A DNA stretch of 64,000 nt from Cerasicoccus maritimus (GTDB lineage Bacteria; Verrucomicrobiota; Verrucomicrobiia; Opitutales; Cerasicoccaceae). The notes under the pieces are model-generated. The model was given only the letters and a program-made list of their open reading frames with translations, ran no database searches and was not told where the DNA came from. Positions within the stretch are counted from its first letter, which is position 1; the number at the start of each line of letters is the position of its first letter. This document shows positions 63,297-64,000 of the stretch, piece after piece. The DNA is taken from the NCBI GenBank assembly GCA_031296935.1, contig JAVDPD010000023.1, positions 1 through 64,000 of the forward strand, written 5' to 3'. A program made the translations under genes and the position numbers.

Positions 63297-64000
63297 TTAG
63301 GCGTCGAAGTTGAGCTTTTTCGCTTCGGTCACGAAGGACAGCGAACCGGCGGCAAAGCGGAGCTTGGGCTGGTCGACCTTGAAGTCCTGCATGGGGAATG
63401 CGGGCTCGTCGAACCAATGAAAATCGCCGCCGCCGCCTTTAACCAGTGCGTAGGCCGCCGCGATGTCCCACACCTTGACGCGGGAGTCGAGGCAGCCGTC
63501 GATCTTGCCGAGCGCGGCGTAGGTGATGGCTAGCGTGCTGCTGCCAAACGAGCGGACGCGGTAGGTTTGCATCCAGTCGCCCAGCGGCGCGACTTCGTTG
63601 GCGTTGAGCGGAAAGTGCAGGCCGATGATGCTGTGTGGATCGAGCTCGGCGGTTTTAACTTTGGCCTTCGCCGAGCCGTCCATGAGGCCGAAGTCCGGGC
63701 CGCCCTCGACGAGCGTGTCGCGGGCCAGGTCGTAAACAAAGCCATAGATCGGCTCGCCCTTGCGCAGGAGCGCGAGCGAGATGGCGCACATCGGCAGGCC
63801 AAAGTAGTAATTGTTTGTGCCGTCGATGGGATCGAGGACCCAGCAGAACTCGGCTTCGAGCGAAAGGAGTTCGTCTTCCGGGCTGGATTCCTCGCTGCAA
63901 AAATCGTCGTGCGGGAAGGAGCCGCGCAGCTCGGCAAAGAGCTTTTCCGAAATCGCAAAGTCGGCAAAGGTGACGCGGGTGTCGTCCGCTTTCCAGTCAC
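63297..64000 (-). CDS. inositol monophosphatase family protein, partial (5' end beyond right edge)
   Basis: The frame is open from the window edge to the stop at 63297 (about 234 codons seen). Mg2+-binding motifs are clear: KADDTRVTFADFAISEK, CSEESSPEDE, WVLDPIDGTNNYYFGLP and VWDIAAAYALVKGGGG. These are the three metal-site regions (EE, DPIDGT, WDxAA) of the SuhB/IMPase family. Known members hydrolyse inositol phosphates, histidinol phosphate or PAP; which one cannot be said. Confidence 0.92.
   Translation of the reverse strand, partial: DWKADDTRVTFADFAISEKLFAELRGSFPHDDFCSEESSPEDELLSLEAEFCWVLDPIDGTNNYYFGLPMCAISLALLRKGEPIYGFVYDLARDTLVEGGPDFGLMDGSAKAKVKTAELDPHSIIGLHFPLNANEVAPLGDWMQTYRVRSFGSSTLAITYAALGKIDGCLDSRVKVWDIAAAYALVKGGGGDFHWFDEPAFPMQDFKVDQPKLRFAAGSLSFVTEAKKLNFDA

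Overview
The window looks like a chromosomal segment of a Verrucomicrobiota bacterium, most likely class Opitutia. The evidence is two PEP-CTERM surface proteins with VPEPS sorting tails, a CT398-like zinc-ribbon protein and an OmcB-like DUF11 lipoprotein of the type known from the PVC superphylum, neighbouring nusB and ribH, and abundant secreted beta-helix proteins. The class-level call rests on recall of such features, not on a tree. No rRNA or tRNA gene, CRISPR array or exosortase was seen.

Layout. 1-985 is the start of an IS1182-type transposase that runs off the left edge. 1500-14736, all on the minus strand, reads as a single long transport locus: DUF3450 protein, TtpC-type long ExbB, ExbB, two ExbD, TonB, a TPR protein, two small secreted proteins (one with a GspC/PilP-like fold), a TonB-dependent receptor, a secreted right-handed beta-helix protein and a PEP-CTERM protein. 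15072-23598 holds an EF-hand protein, a tightly overlapping RelE-like/pssA/addA-like trio, a LamB-type porin and an oligopeptide-binding lipoprotein whose 3' end has been tandemly duplicated together with REP-like repeats. 24596-28075 holds a DUF4190-hydrolase fusion, a saccharopine-dehydrogenase-like gene whose start codon lies inside a MITE, and a zinc-ribbon protein.

28123-40220 is a complete succinate-propionate module. On the minus strand are mutA, mutB, an unknown small gene and meaB. On the plus strand are methylmalonyl-CoA epimerase, the four subunits of a sodium-pumping methylmalonyl-CoA decarboxylase, and a succinate/propionate CoA-transferase. Together they convert succinyl-CoA to propionyl-CoA, conserve energy as a Na+ gradient and regenerate succinyl-CoA. 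The beta subunit carries an unusual lipoyl-like insertion.

40489-51982 contains a large beta-helix protein bracketed by two copies of a hairpin repeat, a znuACB zinc/manganese importer with a palindromic operator candidate, priA with an odd inverted-repeat leader, the DUF11 lipoprotein, a Fur homologue without the usual metal ligands and a TPR protein. 51983-56802 is a graveyard: IS5 and integrase remnants, long direct repeats, REP-like pairs, a second MITE copy, a PEP-CTERM protein, a broken HicB and an antitoxin with a frameshifted toxin. 56808-64000 returns to conserved genes: oleB, oleA, the CT398-like protein, an SMR/Gdx exporter, ftsY, nusB, ribH and the 3' part of an inositol monophosphatase.

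The most notable structural signal is a set of short repeats of different sequence that nevertheless share one design: a GGTAG foot followed by a hairpin, placed as inverted pairs. This is the architecture of REP/BIME elements mobilised by RAYT transposases. No RAYT gene is present here.
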